64,000 nt of DNA from an uncultured Altererythrobacter sp. (GCA_913056125.1 CAJXNC010000009.1:52410-116409), one strand, 5' to 3'. Positions 47,900-58,840 are shown, counted from the first letter of the stretch. Numbers and translations: made by a program. Notes: generated from the letters alone by a model not told the origin.

Positions 47900-49264
47900 T
47901 CAGCGCATGCGGCCCTTCAACTTGGCCTTCTTGATCAGATCGCCATACTGGTGCGCAAGCAGGTGCGACTGGATCTGGCTGATCGTATCCACCGTCACAT
48001 TTACCACGATCAGCAAGCTGGTACCGCCAAGGAAGAGCGGAATGCCGGTCTGGGCGATACCCCATTCGGGAACCACGCAGACAACCGTCAGGTAGAGTGC
48101 GCCGACCACGGTGATGCGGGTCAGCACGTAGTCGAGATAATCGGCGGTGCGCTTGCCCGGGCGGATACCGGGAATGAAGCCGCCATTCTTCTTCAGGTTC
48201 TCGGCCGTGTCCTCAGGGTTGAAGACCACCGCGGTATAGAAGAAGCAGAAGAAGATGATGCCTGCGGCATATAACGCCATGTAGAGCGGTTGGCCGTGGG
48301 CAAGATACTGGTTGAGCGTCTGGATAACACCATAGAAGGTGCTGTCCGTTTCGACCGAGCTACCGGCAAACTGGCTGATGGTCAGCGGCAGCAACAGCAG
48401 CGAGCTGGCGAAGATCGGCGGGATGACACCGGCCGTGTTGAGCTTGAGCGGCAGGTGCGAGCGATCGGCCTGCATGCCGCCACGCTGAGCAGCACGCTTC
48501 GGATACTGGATCAACAGGCGGCGCTGGGCGCGCTCCATGAAACAGATCCCAAGGATCAGCACGATCACCATGATGATGAAACCGACGACCACGCCCGTGC
48601 CGATCGAACCTTCGCTATAGCCGCTGAACAGATTGGTCGTGAAAGACGGGAACTGCGCAACGATGCCGGCCATGATGATAAGCGAAACACCGTTGCCGAT
48701 ACCGCGGCTGGTAATCTGCTCACCGAGCCAAAGCAGGAACATGGTTCCGCCAACGAGGCTGATCACTGCCCCGACACGGAACATAATGCCCGGGTCCACG
48801 ACCGCCTGCAGGCCGCTCTGCGCACCATAAGCCTCGAGGCCGGATGCCAGGAACCAGCCCTGGATCGCACACAGGAAGACCGTGCCGTAGCGCGTATACT
48901 GGTTGAGCTTCTTGCGCCCTGCTTCGCCTTCCTTCTTGATCGCCATCAGCGCCGGATGGAGCGAGGCGGCCAGCTGGATCACGATCGAGGCGGTGATGTA
49001 GGGCATCACGCCGAGCGCGATCAGGCTCATGCGTTCGAGCGAACCGCCCGAGAAGGTGTTGAAGAGATCGAGGATGCCGCCGCGGGTCTGGTCGTACAGC
49101 GTTTCCAGGATCAGCGGATTCACGCCCGGGAGCGGAATGAAGCTGAGGAAACGGAAGACGATCAGCGCACCGATGGTGAACCAGATCCGCTGGCGAAGCT
49201 CTGTCGCCTGGCTGAAATTGGCAAAGCTCAGAGAGCTTGCAAGATTGTCGGCGCGTGATGCCAT
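47900..49264 (-). CDS. secY: Preprotein translocase SecY
   Basis: Central channel subunit of the Sec translocon, 454 residues with ten membrane helices. SecY signatures are GGILDLFNTFSGGSLERMSL, ALGVMPYITASIVIQL, and the cytosolic loop containing YPKRAAQRGGMQADRSHLPLK-type sequence; the C-terminal loop FNPEDTAENLKKNGGFIPGIRPG is also typical. Encoded between rplO and adk in the spc part of the operon. Confidence 0.98.
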   Translation of the reverse strand: MASRADNLASSLSFANFSQATELRQRIWFTIGALIVFRFLSFIPLPGVNPLILETLYDQTRGGILDLFNTFSGGSLERMSLIALGVMPYITASIVIQLAASLHPALMAIKKEGEAGRKKLNQYTRYGTVFLCAIQGWFLASGLEAYGAQSGLQAVVDPGIMFRVGAVISLVGGTMFLLWLGEQITSRGIGNGVSLIIMAGIVAQFPSFTTNLFSGYSEGSIGTGVVVGFIIMVIVLILGICFMERAQRRLLIQYPKRAAQRGGMQADRSHLPLKLNTAGVIPPIFASSLLLLPLTISQFAGSSVETDSTFYGVIQTLNQYLAHGQPLYMALYAAGIIFFCFFYTAVVFNPEDTAENLKKNGGFIPGIRPGKRTADYLDYVLTRITVVGALYLTVVCVVPEWGIAQTGIPLFLGGTSLLIVVNVTVDTISQIQSHLLAHQYGDLIKKAKLKGRMR

Positions 49265-49377
49265 CGAAACTCGTAAATCCTGATAACCTGCCGGACTTCG
49301 GGCCGATCCCTCCCCGGCTCAGGAAGGCTAGATAGGGAGGCGCGGGCCCGATGTCGAACCCGCGCGCCCATTTTTCC

Positions 49378-49863
49378 TTATTCGGCTGCGGAAGCGGCCT
49401 TTGCGGCAACAGTCTGCTCGACCGAACCGCCAGCCTTTTCGACCGCAGCAACGGCACCAGCAGAAGCACCGGCAACCTTGAAGGAAACCTTCGCGGTCAG
49501 CTCGCCCTTGCCGAGCAGGCGGACACCGTCCTTGCCGCCGCGGGCAACGCCGGCTGCCTTGAGCGCCTCGTGATCGACGACCTTCTTGGCGTCGAGCTTC
49601 TTGGCGTCGATCAGCTTCTGCACCATGCCGACATTGACCTCGGCATAGTCCTTCCCGAACGGGTTGTTGAAGCCACGCTTCGGCAGGCGCATGTGAAGGG
49701 GCATCTGGCCGCCTTCGAAGCCCTTGATGGCAACGCCCGAACGGCTCTTCTGGCCCTTCTGGCCGCGTGCCGCGGTCTTGCCCTTGCCCGAGCCGATGCC
49801 ACGGCCCACGCGGATGCGGCCCTTGCGCGCACCCTGGTTGTCACGAATATCGTTCAGTTTCAT
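49378..49863 (-). CDS. rplO: Ribosomal protein L15
   Basis: Large-subunit assembly protein, 161 residues. [20 protein letters not shown], the Gly-Lys-rich [20 protein letters not shown] and [16 protein letters not shown] are diagnostic. The C-terminus carries an Ala-rich extension of about 15 residues beyond the E. coli protein. Precedes secY by 113 bases. Confidence 0.97.
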   Translation of the reverse strand: MKLNDIRDNQGARKGRIRVGRGIGSGKGKTAARGQKGQKSRSGVAIKGFEGGQMPLHMRLPKRGFNNPFGKDYAEVNVGMVQKLIDAKKLDAKKVVDHEALKAAGVARGGKDGVRLLGKGELTAKVSFKVAGASAGAVAAVEKAGGSVEQTVAAKAASAAE

Positions 49864-49915
49864 TTTATTGCACTCGCTTTCGCTGTCTTCGCGCTAGAAT
49901 TTCAAAGTGTCGAGA

Positions 49916-50092
49916 TCAGTCGACGACCGCCACCATGTGCGGAACCTTCTTCAGGGCACCGCGCACTTCGGGAGTGTCCTCGACTTCGACGACTTTGTGC
50001 ATCTTGTTGAGGCCAAGGCCGATCAGGATCTGGCGCTGGACCTTCGGACGACGGATCGGCGAACCGATCTGCTTGATCTTGATTTTTGCCAC
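49916..50092 (-). CDS. rpmD: Ribosomal protein L30
   Basis: A 58-residue large-subunit protein. GTG start at 50092 with GGAG nine bases upstream (inside the end of rpsE); stop at 49916-49918. Translated sequence starts [16 protein letters not shown] and contains [19 protein letters not shown], the L30 signature. Position between rpsE and rplO is the canonical one. Confidence 0.95.
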   Translation of the reverse strand: MAKIKIKQIGSPIRRPKVQRQILIGLGLNKMHKVVEVEDTPEVRGALKKVPHMVAVVD

Positions 50093-50098
50093 GATCGA

Positions 50099-50863
50099 TT
50101 ACTCCGCAATAGCTGCGGCGTCGGCTTCCGCCTCGGCCTCGCTCGCGCCGCCGCGACCCAGCAGGTCGGCAACCTTCTTGCCACGACGCTGGGCAACAGA
50201 CTTCGGCGAAGTCTGGTTCACCAGCGCGTCGAAGGTGGCGCGGATCATGTTGTAGGGGTTCGAGGTGCCGATGGACTTGGTGACAACGTCGGCAACGCCC
50301 AGGCTTTCGAACACGGCACGCATCGGACCACCGGCAATGATACCGGTACCGGCGGGAGCCGAACGGACATTCACCTTGCCAGCGCCGAAGTGACCCTTGC
50401 CGTCATGATGCAGCGTGCGGCCTTCCTTGAGCGGGACGCGGATCATCTTCTTCTTGGCAGCGGCAGTGGCCTTGTTGATGGCTTCCGGCACTTCGCGGGC
50501 CTTGCCGTGGCCGAAGCCAACGCGGCCCTTGCCGTCACCCACCACGACCAGCGCGGCGAAACCGAAACGCTTACCGCCCTTCACCACCTTGGCAACGCGG
50601 TTGATGTGAACGAGCTTTTCGATCAGCTCCTCGCCATCGTCGTCACCGCCACGGCCACGACGATCATCGCGATCACGGCGGCCACGACCGCGGCCCTCGC
50701 CACGTTCGCCGCCACGACCACGACCGCGACCACGGCCCTCACGCTGCTGCGGAGCTTCCTCGGCGGCAGGTGCAGCTTCTGCAGCAGCAGGTGCTGCCGT
50801 TTCCACCTTGGCTTCCTCGGTGGTTGCCGGGGTGTTTTCGGTGTTGTTTTCGTCAGCCATCAT
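50099..50863 (-). CDS. rpsE: Ribosomal protein S5 with an RG-rich N-terminal extension
   Basis: Small-subunit fidelity protein, here 254 residues against about 167 in E. coli. The S5 core begins near residue 77 ([20 protein letters not shown]) and has [15 protein letters not shown] and [16 protein letters not shown]. The first 75 residues are an added disordered segment: an Ala-Glu-rich stretch, then [20 protein letters not shown] and an acidic end. Two adjacent ATG codons (50863 and 50860) are possible starts; the first overlaps the rplR stop. Confidence 0.96.
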   Translation of the reverse strand: MMADENNTENTPATTEEAKVETAAPAAAEAAPAAEEAPQQREGRGRGRGRGGERGEGRGRGRRDRDDRRGRGGDDDGEELIEKLVHINRVAKVVKGGKRFGFAALVVVGDGKGRVGFGHGKAREVPEAINKATAAAKKKMIRVPLKEGRTLHHDGKGHFGAGKVNVRSAPAGTGIIAGGPMRAVFESLGVADVVTKSIGTSNPYNMIRATFDALVNQTSPKSVAQRRGKKVADLLGRGGASEAEAEADAAAIAE

Positions 50864-51207
50864 CAGAACTCCAGCCCGCCTTCGCGAGCGGCATCGGCCA
50901 GCGCCTTGACGCGGCCATGGAACAGGAACCCGCCGCGATCGAACACGACAGTGGTCACACCCGCCTTCTTGGCGGCAGCGGCGATATCCTTGCCCACCTG
51001 GACAGCGGCATCGACATTGGCGCCCGAGGACTTGCCGCCCAGGGTCGAGGCGGCAGCAACCGTGCGGCCGTCCTTGTCGTCGATGATCTGCGCATAGATG
51101 TGCTTGCCGGTGCGGTGCACCGACAGGCGCGGCTTGTCGCCGGAACGCTTGCGAAGCGCGGTGCGCACGCGGCGGCGGCGCCGTTCAAAGAGAGAAAGCT
51201 TTGCCAT
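50863..51207 (-). CDS. rplR: Ribosomal protein L18
   Basis: 5S rRNA-binding protein of 114 residues. Start at 51207 ([20 protein letters not shown]) two bases after the rplF stop; a longer in-frame start would run through rpl[21 protein letters not shown] and [19 protein letters not shown] are diagnostic. Its stop overlaps the rpsE start. Confidence 0.97.
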   Translation of the reverse strand: MAKLSLFERRRRRVRTALRKRSGDKPRLSVHRTGKHIYAQIIDDKDGRTVAAASTLGGKSSGANVDAAVQVGKDIAAAAKKAGVTTVVFDRGGFLFHGRVKALADAAREGGLEF

Positions 51208-51208
51208 C

Positions 51209-51742
51209 TTACTTCTTCTTCCCTTCCTTGCGGAAGATATACTCGCCGCGATACTTGACGCCCTTGCCCTTGTAGGGTTCCGGCTTGCGCCATTCGCGGA
51301 TCTCGGCGGCGAACTGGCCGACCGCCTGCTTGTCAACTCCGCTGATCTCGACCGTGGTCTGGTCCGGAGTCTTCACTTCGAGACCCTCGGGAACATCGAG
51401 GTCGATATCGTGCGAAAAGCCGAGCTGAAGCTTGAGCTTCTTGCCCTGGGCCTGCGCACGGTAACCGACACCGCTGATTTCCAGCACCTTGGTGTAACCT
51501 TCGGTCACACCTTCGACCAGGTTCGAGACCAGCGTACGCTGCATGCCCCAGTAGGAGCGGGCGCGCTTGGTATCGTTCGCCGGGGTGACGGAGATCTCGT
51601 CACCCTCGATCTTGTAGTCGATCATGTCGAGCAGCCCCATGGAAAGGGTACCCTTGGGACCCTTCACGCTGAGCGTGCCGTCGTCGATCTGAGCGGTCAC
51701 TCCGCTGGGGATCGCAACCGGCTTCTTGCCAATGCGGCTCAT
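51209..51742 (-). CDS. rplF: Ribosomal protein L6
   Basis: Large-subunit protein near the factor-binding site, 177 residues. It starts [20 protein letters not shown] and ends [12 protein letters not shown] with the conserved [14 protein letters not shown]. Overlaps rpsH by one base (TGATG) and is followed directly by rplR. Confidence 0.97.
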   Translation of the reverse strand: MSRIGKKPVAIPSGVTAQIDDGTLSVKGPKGTLSMGLLDMIDYKIEGDEISVTPANDTKRARSYWGMQRTLVSNLVEGVTEGYTKVLEISGVGYRAQAQGKKLKLQLGFSHDIDLDVPEGLEVKTPDQTTVEISGVDKQAVGQFAAEIREWRKPEPYKGKGVKYRGEYIFRKEGKKK

Positions 51743-52137
51743 CAGAACACCTCCGCAAGCACTTCGCCGCCGACGTTTTCAGTGCGAGCTTCGGCATCCG
51801 AAAGCACGCCCTTGGGAGTCGAGACGATGGTAATGCCCAGGCCATTGCGCACGATCGGCAGTTCCTTGGAACCTGAATAGACGCGGCGGCCCGGCTTGGA
51901 GACACGGGCGACGTGCTTGATCGCAGGCTCGCCCTCGAAATACTTCAGTTCGATCCGCAGCGCCTTGTGCTTGCCGGAAGCGTCTTCGCTATAGCCACGG
52001 ATGTAGCCTTCGCGCTGGAGCACTTCGAGAACGTTCGCACGCAGCTTGGAAGCCGGCGACAGGACGGAATCCTTCTTCGCCTGCTGGCCGTTGCGGATAC
52101 GGGTGAGCATATCACCCAGGGGATCGGTCATTGCCAT
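51742..52137 (-). CDS. rpsH: Ribosomal protein S8
   Basis: Central-domain 16S rRNA-binding protein of 131 residues. [21 protein letters not shown] at the start and the C-terminal [19 protein letters not shown] are diagnostic. In E. coli S8 represses the spc operon; whether that occurs here cannot be read. Eleven bases after rpsN. Confidence 0.97.
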   Translation of the reverse strand: MAMTDPLGDMLTRIRNGQQAKKDSVLSPASKLRANVLEVLQREGYIRGYSEDASGKHKALRIELKYFEGEPAIKHVARVSKPGRRVYSGSKELPIVRNGLGITIVSTPKGVLSDAEARTENVGGEVLAEVF

Positions 52138-52148
52138 GTTCTAGATCC

Positions 52149-52454
52149 TCACCAGCTCGACTTGGTCACACCCGGGATCAGGCCCTTATTGGCCAGATCG
52201 CGGAGTTCGATGCGGCAAAGGCCGAACTTGCGGTAATAGCCGCGCGGGCGGCCAGTGGTGGTGCAACGGTTACGCACGCGGGTCGGATTCGCATTGCGCG
52301 GAATCTCGGCCATCTTCAGGCGCGCGATCAGGCGCTCGGAATCGTCGAGCGATTCATCGTCCGCGATCGCCTTGAGGCGCGCGTACTGGTTTGCGTACTT
52401 CTTGACGAGACGCTTGCGCTTCTCGTTCTTGTTGATGGAACTCAGTTTCGCCAT
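52149..52454 (-). CDS. rpsN: Ribosomal protein S14
   Basis: A 101-residue S14 of the longer, zinc-free type (no CxxC-CxxC). [20 protein letters not shown] and [19 protein letters not shown] at the C-terminus are diagnostic. Lies between rplE and rpsH as expected for the spc operon. Confidence 0.97.
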   Translation of the reverse strand: MAKLSSINKNEKRKRLVKKYANQYARLKAIADDESLDDSERLIARLKMAEIPRNANPTRVRNRCTTTGRPRGYYRKFGLCRIELRDLANKGLIPGVTKSSW

Positions 52455-52479
52455 TGGACTTAAGCTCTCCTGGCGCGGC

Positions 52480-53058
52480 TTACGCCGCTTCCTTTTCTGC
52501 GGCTTCGTCAGCCGGGAACGGGAAACCGAACAGGCGCAGCAGCTCGCGGGCCTCTTCGTCGGTCTTTGCGGTGGTGGTCACGATGATATCCATCCCGCGC
52601 ACCTTCTCGATCTTGTCGTAGCTGATCTCCGGAAAGATGATCTGCTCCTTGATGCCCATGGCATAATTGCCATTGCCATCGAACGACTTGGGATTGAGAC
52701 CACGGAAGTCGCGAATACGCGGCATCGCGATGGTCACAAGGCGATCGAGGAACTCGTACATGCGGTCGCGGCGCAAATTGACCTTGCAGCCGATCGGCAT
52801 GCCATCACGCAGCTTGAACTGCGCGATCGACTTTTTCGCCTTGGTGATCACCGGCTTCTGACCAGCAATCAGTTCCATTTCCTCGAGCGCGGTCTGAACC
52901 TTCTTCTTGTCCTGGCTCGCTTCGCCCACACCCATGTTGAGCGTGATCTTTTCGAGCTTGGGAACCTGCATCGGGTTCTCGTAGCCGAACTTCTCCGTCA
53001 TCGCCTTGACGATGGAGTCGGAATACTTCTGCTTCAGGCGGGGGGTATAATCAGCCAT
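52480..53058 (-). CDS. rplE: Ribosomal protein L5
   Basis: 5S rRNA-binding protein, 192 residues. Start at 53058 ([20 protein letters not shown]) follows GGGAGA; it overlaps the end of rplX by eight bases. [16 protein letters not shown] and [20 protein letters not shown] are diagnostic. A short Ala-Glu tail follows the domain. Confidence 0.97.
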   Translation of the reverse strand: MADYTPRLKQKYSDSIVKAMTEKFGYENPMQVPKLEKITLNMGVGEASQDKKKVQTALEEMELIAGQKPVITKAKKSIAQFKLRDGMPIGCKVNLRRDRMYEFLDRLVTIAMPRIRDFRGLNPKSFDGNGNYAMGIKEQIIFPEISYDKIEKVRGMDIIVTTTAKTDEEARELLRLFGFPFPADEAAEKEAA

Positions 53059-53371
53059 CGATAGTCTCCCCGGACTTAACGGCGACGCGCACCTTCTTGC
53101 CGTCACGCTCTTCGAAACGGACGCGGGTGGGCTTGCCATCCTTCGGATCGGCGACGGCCACTTTGGCAATCGCCATCGGCGCAGGAGCACGGTCGATACC
53201 GCCCTGCGGGTTCACCTGGCTCGGCTTGCGGTGACGGGCGGCAACATTGACGCCTTCAACCACGACCTTGCCTTCCTTCGGCAGGACCTGCTGCACCGTA
53301 CCGGTACGGCCCTTGTCCTTGCCGGACAGGACGACGACCTGGTCGCCCTTCTTGATCTTTGCGGCAGCCAT
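53051..53371 (-). CDS. rplX: Ribosomal protein L24
   Basis: Assembly-initiating large-subunit protein of 106 residues with a KOW motif ([20 protein letters not shown]). The ATG at 53371 overlaps the rplN stop by one base; the end overlaps rplE by eight. [21 protein letters not shown] is the L24 signature after the KOW region. Confidence 0.97.
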   Translation of the reverse strand: MAAAKIKKGDQVVVLSGKDKGRTGTVQQVLPKEGKVVVEGVNVAARHRKPSQVNPQGGIDRAPAPMAIAKVAVADPKDGKPTRVRFEERDGKKVRVAVKSGETIDG

Positions 53372-53739
53372 CACAGCACCTCCGGAGCAAGCGAGATGAT
53401 CTTCATGAAGCCCTTGGAGCGCAGTTCACGCACCACCGGGCCGAAGATACGGGTGCCGATCGGCTCCTCGCTCTTGTTCACGAGCACCGCGGCATTGCTG
53501 TCGAAGCGGATTACGCTGCCATCGGGGCGGCGGACATCCTTCTTCGTGCGCACGATCACCGCGCGGTGAACGTCGCCCTTCTTCACGCGGGCGCGCGGCT
53601 GGGCTTCCTTCACGGAAACCACGATCACGTCCCCGACACTCGCGGTGCGGCGCTTCGAGCCACCCAGTACCTTGATGCACTGGACGCGCTTTGCGCCGCT
53701 ATTGTCCGCGACGTCGAGATTGGATTGCATCTGGATCAT
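53371..53739 (-). CDS. rplN: Ribosomal protein L14
   Basis: A 122-residue large-subunit protein. [20 protein letters not shown] and the end [12 protein letters not shown] are diagnostic. A 61-base gap separates it from rpsQ and contains a palindromic repeat unit (53763-53781). Confidence 0.98.
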   Translation of the reverse strand: MIQMQSNLDVADNSGAKRVQCIKVLGGSKRRTASVGDVIVVSVKEAQPRARVKKGDVHRAVIVRTKKDVRRPDGSVIRFDSNAAVLVNKSEEPIGTRIFGPVVRELRSKGFMKIISLAPEVL

Positions 53740-53762
53740 CGATCCGGTTCCTTCTCTTGGCT

Positions 53763-53781
53763 TGCCGGATCAAGTCCGGCA
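53763..53781. repeat. CCGGATCAAGTCCGG palindrome between rpsQ and rplN
   Basis: TGCCGGA at 53763-53769 pairs with TCCGGCA at 53775-53781 around TCAAG, the same core as at 10971-10989. It lies in the only sizeable gap of this tightly packed stretch of the operon. Confidence 0.65.
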
Positions 53782-53800
53782 GTTCCTAAAACGTCAGTTC

Positions 53801-54100
53801 TTACTCGCCACCCGGGGTGGCTTCGGCGACTTCGAGATCGGCCTCGACAGCCTTGCCCTTGCTCGCCGTGATGCGGTCGATCACCTTCCAGGTCTTGGTC
53901 TTGGAGATCGGCTTGGTCTCCTCGATCCGGACGGTGTCGCCCTCATTGTATTCGTTCGCTTCATCGTGCGCGTGATACTTCTTCGAACGCTTGATGATCT
54001 TCCCGTAAAGCGGGTGCTTCACGCGGCGCTCGACCTTCACGGTCACGGTCTTGTCGGTCTTGTCGGAGGTGACGGTCCCGATCAGGATACGCTTCGGCAT
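53801..54100 (-). CDS. rpsQ: Ribosomal protein S17
   Basis: A 99-residue small-subunit protein binding 16S r[24 protein letters not shown] and [20 protein letters not shown] are diagnostic. It exceeds E. coli S17 by about 15 residues through a charged C-terminal tail ([17 protein letters not shown]). Confidence 0.97.
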   Translation of the reverse strand: MPKRILIGTVTSDKTDKTVTVKVERRVKHPLYGKIIKRSKKYHAHDEANEYNEGDTVRIEETKPISKTKTWKVIDRITASKGKAVEADLEVAEATPGGE

Positions 54101-54110
54101 CGTTGACTCC

Positions 54111-54317
54111 TTAAGCCTTGGCGGCTTCGCGGGCGCGTTCGCCCTGAAGCGTCATGATCTGCGCAATTTCGCGGCGGACTTCCTTCACCCGGGCAGGACG
54201 CTCGAGCTGGTTGGTCGCCGACTGGAAACGCAGGTTGAACTGCTCGCGCTTGAGCTCGACCAGAGCCACGGCCAGCTGGTCGTCGGTCTTGGTGCGAAGA
54301 TCTTCAATCTTGGCCAT
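54111..54317 (-). CDS. rpmC: Ribosomal protein L29
   Basis: A 68-residue two-helix large-subunit protein at the tunnel exit, where trigger factor and SRP dock. [22 protein letters not shown] is the signature region. It overlaps the rplP stop by one base. Confidence 0.96.
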   Translation of the reverse strand: MAKIEDLRTKTDDQLAVALVELKREQFNLRFQSATNQLERPARVKEVRREIAQIMTLQGERAREAAKA

Positions 54318-54751
54318 CAGAAAACTCCCAGGTGCGAGGTGTCACCCAAGCGGGCAACGACCTTGGTCTTGATCGGCAGCTTCATCGCTGCGCGGCTGAA
54401 GGCTTCGGCGGCCAGCGGGCCGGGAACACCATCGAGTTCGAACAGGATGCGGCCCGGCTTCACGCGGGCGGCCCAGTATTCGACCGAACCCTTGCCCTTA
54501 CCCTGACGGACTTCGGCAGGCTTCTTCGAAACCGGCACGTCCGGGAAGACGCGGATCCAGAGCCGGCCCTGGCGCTTGATGTGGCGCGTGATCGCACGAC
54601 GCGCAGCTTCGATCTGGCGCGCGGTGATGCGTTCCGGTTCCAGGGCCTTGAGGCCGTAGGAACCGAAGTTCAGGTCCGAACCGCCCTTGGCATTGCCATG
54701 GATCTTGCCCTTGAACGCCTTGCGGTATTTGGTTTTCTTCGGTTGCAGCAT
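54317..54751 (-). CDS. rplP: Ribosomal protein L16
   Basis: A 144-residue large-subunit protein near the A site. [33 protein letters not shown] [15 protein letters not shown] and [20 protein letters not shown] are diagnostic. Follows rpsC by 15 bases. Confidence 0.98.
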   Translation of the reverse strand: MLQPKKTKYRKAFKGKIHGNAKGGSDLNFGSYGLKALEPERITARQIEAARRAITRHIKRQGRLWIRVFPDVPVSKKPAEVRQGKGKGSVEYWAARVKPGRILFELDGVPGPLAAEAFSRAAMKLPIKTKVVARLGDTSHLGVF

Positions 54752-54766
54752 TTCTCTTACCTAACC

Positions 54767-55462
54767 TCAGCGAGCCGGGCGGACGCCGGAAGTCTGCGCT
54801 TCCATCATCAGCCGGTCCTGTGCCATCGGGTCGTGGCCGAGGATCTCACCCTTGAAGACCCACACCTTGATGCCGATGATGCCGTATGCAGTCAGTGCTT
54901 CGGCTTCGGCATAATCGACATTGGCGCGCAGCGTGTGCAGCGGCACACGGCCTTCGCGATACTGCTCGACGCGGGCGATTTCAGCACCGCCGAGACGGCC
55001 GCCACACATCACCTTGATGCCTTCGGCACCCAGGCGCATGGCGGATTGCATGGCGCGCTTCATCGCACGACGGAAAGCAACACGGCGAACGAGCTGGTCG
55101 GCGATGCCCTGAGCGACGAGCTTGGCGTCGATTTCCGGCTTGCGGATCTCGACGATGTTCAGCTTCACTTCGCTAGTCGTCATGGTCGAAAGCTTGGCGC
55201 GCAGCTTTTCGATGTCTGCACCCTTCTTGCCGATAATGACGCCGGGACGCGCAGCATAGATCGAAACGCGGCACAGCTTGGCCGGACGCTCGATCACCAC
55301 CTTCGAAATGGCCGCCTGCGGCAGCGTCTCGACGATGTACTTGCGGATCGCGATGTCTTCCTCGAGCAGCTGACGGTAATCAGCGCCCTCGGCATACCAG
55401 CGGCTGTCCCAGGTGCGGTTGATCTGCAGGCGCAGGCCGATCGGATTGCTCTTATGACCCAT
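54767..55462 (-). CDS. rpsC: Ribosomal protein S3
   Basis: A 231-residue small-subunit head protein at the mRNA entry. [20 protein letters not shown], the KH-domain segment [14 protein letters not shown] and the S3 C-terminal domain [20 protein letters not shown] are present. Overlaps rplV by one base. Confidence 0.98.
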   Translation of the reverse strand: MGHKSNPIGLRLQINRTWDSRWYAEGADYRQLLEEDIAIRKYIVETLPQAAISKVVIERPAKLCRVSIYAARPGVIIGKKGADIEKLRAKLSTMTTSEVKLNIVEIRKPEIDAKLVAQGIADQLVRRVAFRRAMKRAMQSAMRLGAEGIKVMCGGRLGGAEIARVEQYREGRVPLHTLRANVDYAEAEALTAYGIIGIKVWVFKGEILGHDPMAQDRLMMEAQTSGVRPAR

Positions 55463-55839
55463 TATGCTTCCTCCTGCTCGCGCACCACGATCCGCAGCCG
55501 GCTGAACGGCTTGAGGATGCGGGTGGACTTGCCACGGCCGCGCGTTGCGAAACGCTTCATGGTGATCGACTTGCCGACGCTGGCTTCGGCGACGACGAGC
55601 GCGTCGACATCCAGGTCGTGGTTGTTTTCCGCATTGGCGATAGCCGAAGCGAGGACCTTCTTGGCGTCCTGCGCCATGGCGCGCTTGGAGAAAGAGAGGA
55701 TGTTCATCGCCTCTTCCGCCTTCTTGCCACGAATCAGTGCAGCCACCAGGTTGAGCTTCTGGGCGGAGCCACGGATCGTGGTACCGACGGCCAGAGCCTC
55801 GTTATCGGCGACGCGGCGGGGTGCTTTTGCCTTGCCCAT
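55462..55839 (-). CDS. rplV: Ribosomal protein L22
   Basis: A 125-residue large-subunit protein whose hairpin lines the exit tunnel, the site of some macrolide-resistance changes. [20 protein letters not shown] and the C-terminal [20 protein letters not shown] are diagnostic. Starts one base into the rpsS stop. Confidence 0.97.
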   Translation of the reverse strand: MGKAKAPRRVADNEALAVGTTIRGSAQKLNLVAALIRGKKAEEAMNILSFSKRAMAQDAKKVLASAIANAENNHDLDVDALVVAEASVGKSITMKRFATRGRGKSTRILKPFSRLRIVVREQEEA

Positions 55840-56114
55840 TATCGCTTGCCCTTCTTGTCGGCGGCGTGACCCGGGAAGCTGCGCGTGGGCGCGAACTCGC
55901 CAAGCTTGTGACCGACCATCTCCTCGTTAACGGAGACCGGGATGAACTTCTGGCCATTGTAGACGTTGAACGTCAGGCCGACGAAATCGGGAAGCACAGT
56001 GGAACGGCGCGACCAGGTCTTGATCGGCTTGTTGCTGTTGGCTTCCTGAGCTTCCTGCGCCTTCTTCAGCAGGTGAAGATCGACGAACGGACCTTTCCAG
56101 ACGGAACGTGCCAT
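55839..56114 (-). CDS. rpsS: Ribosomal protein S19
   Basis: A 91-residue small-subunit head protein. [20 protein letters not shown] and [20 protein letters not shown] are diagnostic. Six bases after rplB and overlapping rplV. Confidence 0.98.
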   Translation of the reverse strand: MARSVWKGPFVDLHLLKKAQEAQEANSNKPIKTWSRRSTVLPDFVGLTFNVYNGQKFIPVSVNEEMVGHKLGEFAPTRSFPGHAADKKGKR

Positions 56115-56120
56115 GTCCGA

Positions 56121-56957
56121 TTACCTCTTCTTCTTGGCGTGGCGCGAACGGATAATCATCTTGTCCGTCTGCTTGTTCTTGCGGGTACGGGCACCCTTGG
56201 TCGGCTTGCCCCACGGGGTAACCGGATGACGGCCACCCGAAGTGCGGCCTTCACCACCACCATGCGGGTGGTCGACCGGATTCTTGGCGACGCCGCGGGT
56301 GAGCGGCTTGACGCCCATCCAGCGCTTGCGACCGGCCTTGCCCAGGTTCTGGTTCTGGTTGTCGGGGTTCGACACGGCGCCAACGGTGCCCATGCAGTCG
56401 GCGCGCAGGTAACGCTGCTCGCCGCTGTTCAGGCGCACGATGACCATGCCGCGGTCACGACCGACCAGCTGCACATAGGTGCCTGCCGAACGGGCGATCT
56501 GGCCGCCCTTGCCCGGCTTCATCTCGACATTGTGGCAGATCGTGCCGACCGGCATCTGGCCCAGCAACATGGCGTTGCCCGGCTTGGTGTCGGTCTTCTC
56601 GCCGGCGATGACCTTGTCACCAACCGCAAGACGGTTCGGCGCGAGGATGTAGGCCAGTTCGCCATCGTCATACTTCACAAGCGCGATGAAAGCGGTGCGG
56701 TTGGGATCGTATTCGATCCGCTCCACGGTGCCTTCGACGTCCCACTTGCGACGCTTGAAGTCGATGAAACGATACTTCTGCTTGTGACCGCCGCCCTTGC
56801 CGCGCGAAGTGACATGGCCCTTGTTGTTACGGCCACCGGTCTTGGTCTTGCCCTGCGTAAGCGACTTGACCGGCTTGCCCTTGTAGAGCGCCGACTTGTC
56901 GACGAGGATCAGGCCACGGCGTGCCGGGCTGGTCGGGTTGTAGTTCTTAAGTGCCAT
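56121..56957 (-). CDS. rplB: Ribosomal protein L2
   Basis: A 278-residue peptidyl-transferase-centre protein. [20 protein letters not shown] at the start, the RNA-binding core, and the highly conserved [20 protein letters not shown] with its functionally important His near the C-terminus are present. Overlaps rplW by one base. Confidence 0.98.
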   Translation of the reverse strand: MALKNYNPTSPARRGLILVDKSALYKGKPVKSLTQGKTKTGGRNNKGHVTSRGKGGGHKQKYRFIDFKRRKWDVEGTVERIEYDPNRTAFIALVKYDDGELAYILAPNRLAVGDKVIAGEKTDTKPGNAMLLGQMPVGTICHNVEMKPGKGGQIARSAGTYVQLVGRDRGMVIVRLNSGEQRYLRADCMGTVGAVSNPDNQNQNLGKAGRKRWMGVKPLTRGVAKNPVDHPHGGGEGRTSGGRHPVTPWGKPTKGARTRKNKQTDKMIIRSRHAKKKR

Positions 56958-57268
56958 CAGCTCACACCTTCGGTGATGTCGATCGACTGGCCTTCAGCCA
57001 GCGTGACAACCGCCTTCTTGATGTCGGTGCGCTTGTAGGGCTTGCCCTTCCAGCGCTTGGTCTTGCCCTTCTGGACGATGGTGTTCACACCCGTCACCTT
57101 GACGTCGAAGAGAGCCTCGACCGCATCCTTGATCTGCGGCTTGGTCGCTTCGCCGGCCACCTTGAAAACGACAGCATTGTTCTCGGAGAGAAGCGTCGCC
57201 TTTTCGGTGATGTGCGGGGCGAGAATCACGTCGTAGTGACGCGCATCGATTTCCTGCTTCTTAGCCAT
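56957..57268 (-). CDS. rplW: Ribosomal protein L23
   Basis: A 103-residue protein at the tunnel exit. [20 protein letters not shown] and [20 protein letters not shown] are diagnostic. Its start overlaps the end of rplD by eight bases. Confidence 0.97.
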   Translation of the reverse strand: MAKKQEIDARHYDVILAPHITEKATLLSENNAVVFKVAGEATKPQIKDAVEALFDVKVTGVNTIVQKGKTKRWKGKPYKRTDIKKAVVTLAEGQSIDITEGVS

Positions 57269-57884
57269 TGAAGCGCGCCTCCAGCTTTTCGACAGCCGCC
57301 TTGGTCAGGACCAGCGTGTCATGCTTCAGGATGTCGTAAACATTGGCGCCGGCAGCCGGCATCACGTTGACGCCCGGCAAATTGCCGGCGGCGAGGCGGA
57401 AGCTGTCTTCCACTGCATCGCCATCGATCACGAGGACCTTGCCGTTCCAGCCATTCTTGCCGAACACGCCGGCCAGGGCCTTGGTCTTGGCGTCCTTCAG
57501 CTCAAGGCTGTCGACCACAACCAGGCCATCCTTGGCCTTGGTCGAAAGCGCCATCTTGAGGCCGAGTGCACGGACCTTCTTGTTCAGCGACTGCTCGAAG
57601 TCACGCTTGCGCGCACCGTGTGCCTTGCCGCCGCCGATGAAGATCGGAGCCTTGCGGTCACCGTGACGGGCAACACCGCCGCCCTTCTGGCGACCGTACT
57701 TCTTGCCCGTGCGAGCCACGTCCGAACGCTCACGCGTCGGGCGGGCCGTGCCGCGGCGGTTTTCCAGCTGCCACGTGACAACGCGGTGCAGGATGTCGGC
57801 ACGCGGCTCGACACCGAACACGGCATCGTTGAGCTCGATATCGCCCGACGCCTTGCCGTCGATTTTCTGGACCTTCACCTTCAC
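57261..57884 (-). CDS. rplD: Ribosomal protein L4
   Basis: A 207-residue large-subunit protein; its E. coli counterpart also represses the S10 operon through the leader [23 protein letters not shown] and [20 protein letters not shown] are diagnostic. Three bases after rplC. A leader hairpin with T-tract before rpsJ (59384-59431) makes autogenous control worth considering. Confidence 0.97.
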   Translation of the reverse strand: MKVKVQKIDGKASGDIELNDAVFGVEPRADILHRVVTWQLENRRGTARPTRERSDVARTGKKYGRQKGGGVARHGDRKAPIFIGGGKAHGARKRDFEQSLNKKVRALGLKMALSTKAKDGLVVVDSLELKDAKTKALAGVFGKNGWNGKVLVIDGDAVEDSFRLAAGNLPGVNVMPAAGANVYDILKHDTLVLTKAAVEKLEARFNG

Positions 57885-57887
57885 GGA

Positions 57888-58775
57888 TCAGCCCTCCTTG
57901 TTCTCGTCCGAGCCGGCATCGGCTTCGGGCGCGTTGGTTTCATCGGCCGCCGGAGTGCTCTCCGCAGCTGCACCGGCTTCCTGTTCTTCCAGGAGCTGGG
58001 CCTGCTGCTCGGGGCTCACTTCGGGGTTCACTTCATGCTCGGCAGCTGCCTCGACCAGGCCGGGCGCTGCTTCTTCATGCTCGGACTGCGTGCTCTTCTT
58101 CTCGAGCACGGCACCGGGGAACGGCAGTTCCTCGGGAGCGGCAACCTTCACGGCGTCGCGAACGAGCAGCCAGCCATTCTTCGAACCGGGGACGGAGCCC
58201 TTGACGAAGATCAGGCCGCGGTCGGCGTCGGTACGCACGACTTCGAGGTTCTGCTGCGTACGCTGACGGTCACCCATGTGGCCGGCCATCTTCTTGTTCT
58301 TGAAGACCTTGCCCGGATCCTGGCGGTTACCGGTCGAGCCGTGCGAACGGTGGCTGATCGAGACACCGTGCGTGGCGCGCAGACCGCCGAAGCCCCAGCG
58401 CTTCATGGCGCCGGCAAAACCCTTACCAACGGTGTGACCGGTGATGTCGACCTTCTGGCCGGCAATGAAATGCTCGGCACTGATGGTGGAACCGACGGGC
58501 AGCAGCCCTTCTTCACTTTCGACGCGGAATTCGGCGACCTTCTGCTTCAGACCGACTTCAGCCTTGGCGAAAGCTTCGCGCTGCGGCTTGTTGACGTTCT
58601 TCTGCTTGGCTTCGCCAGCACCAACCTGCACCGAATAATAGCCGTCACGATCGGCAGTGCGGTGGGCGGTGACCTGGCAGCCTTCAAGTGCCAGGACGGT
58701 GACCGGCACGTGGCGGCCATCTTCCTGGAACAGGCGGGTCATCCCGACTTTCTTCGCGATCACGCCAGTGCGCAT
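57888..58775 (-). CDS. rplC: Ribosomal protein L3 with long acidic C-terminal tail
   Basis: Large-subunit assembly protein of 295 residues, against about 209 in E. coli. The L3 fold runs from [20 protein letters not shown] to about residue 215 and includes [20 protein letters not shown] and [18 protein letters not shown]. The last 70-75 residues are Glu-Ala-rich and acidic ([20 protein letters not shown]) and predicted disordered. The start follows AAGGAG. A 250-base gap separates it from rpsJ. Confidence 0.97.
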   Translation of the reverse strand: MRTGVIAKKVGMTRLFQEDGRHVPVTVLALEGCQVTAHRTADRDGYYSVQVGAGEAKQKNVNKPQREAFAKAEVGLKQKVAEFRVESEEGLLPVGSTISAEHFIAGQKVDITGHTVGKGFAGAMKRWGFGGLRATHGVSISHRSHGSTGNRQDPGKVFKNKKMAGHMGDRQRTQQNLEVVRTDADRGLIFVKGSVPGSKNGWLLVRDAVKVAAPEELPFPGAVLEKKSTQSEHEEAAPGLVEAAAEHEVNPEVSPEQQAQLLEEQEAGAAAESTPAADETNAPEADAGSDENKEG

Positions 58776-58840
58776 GATCCAAACTCCTTACAGAGGCACA
58801 AGGGGACCATCCCCAGGTGCTTGCCAGCCCAGATTGTCAT

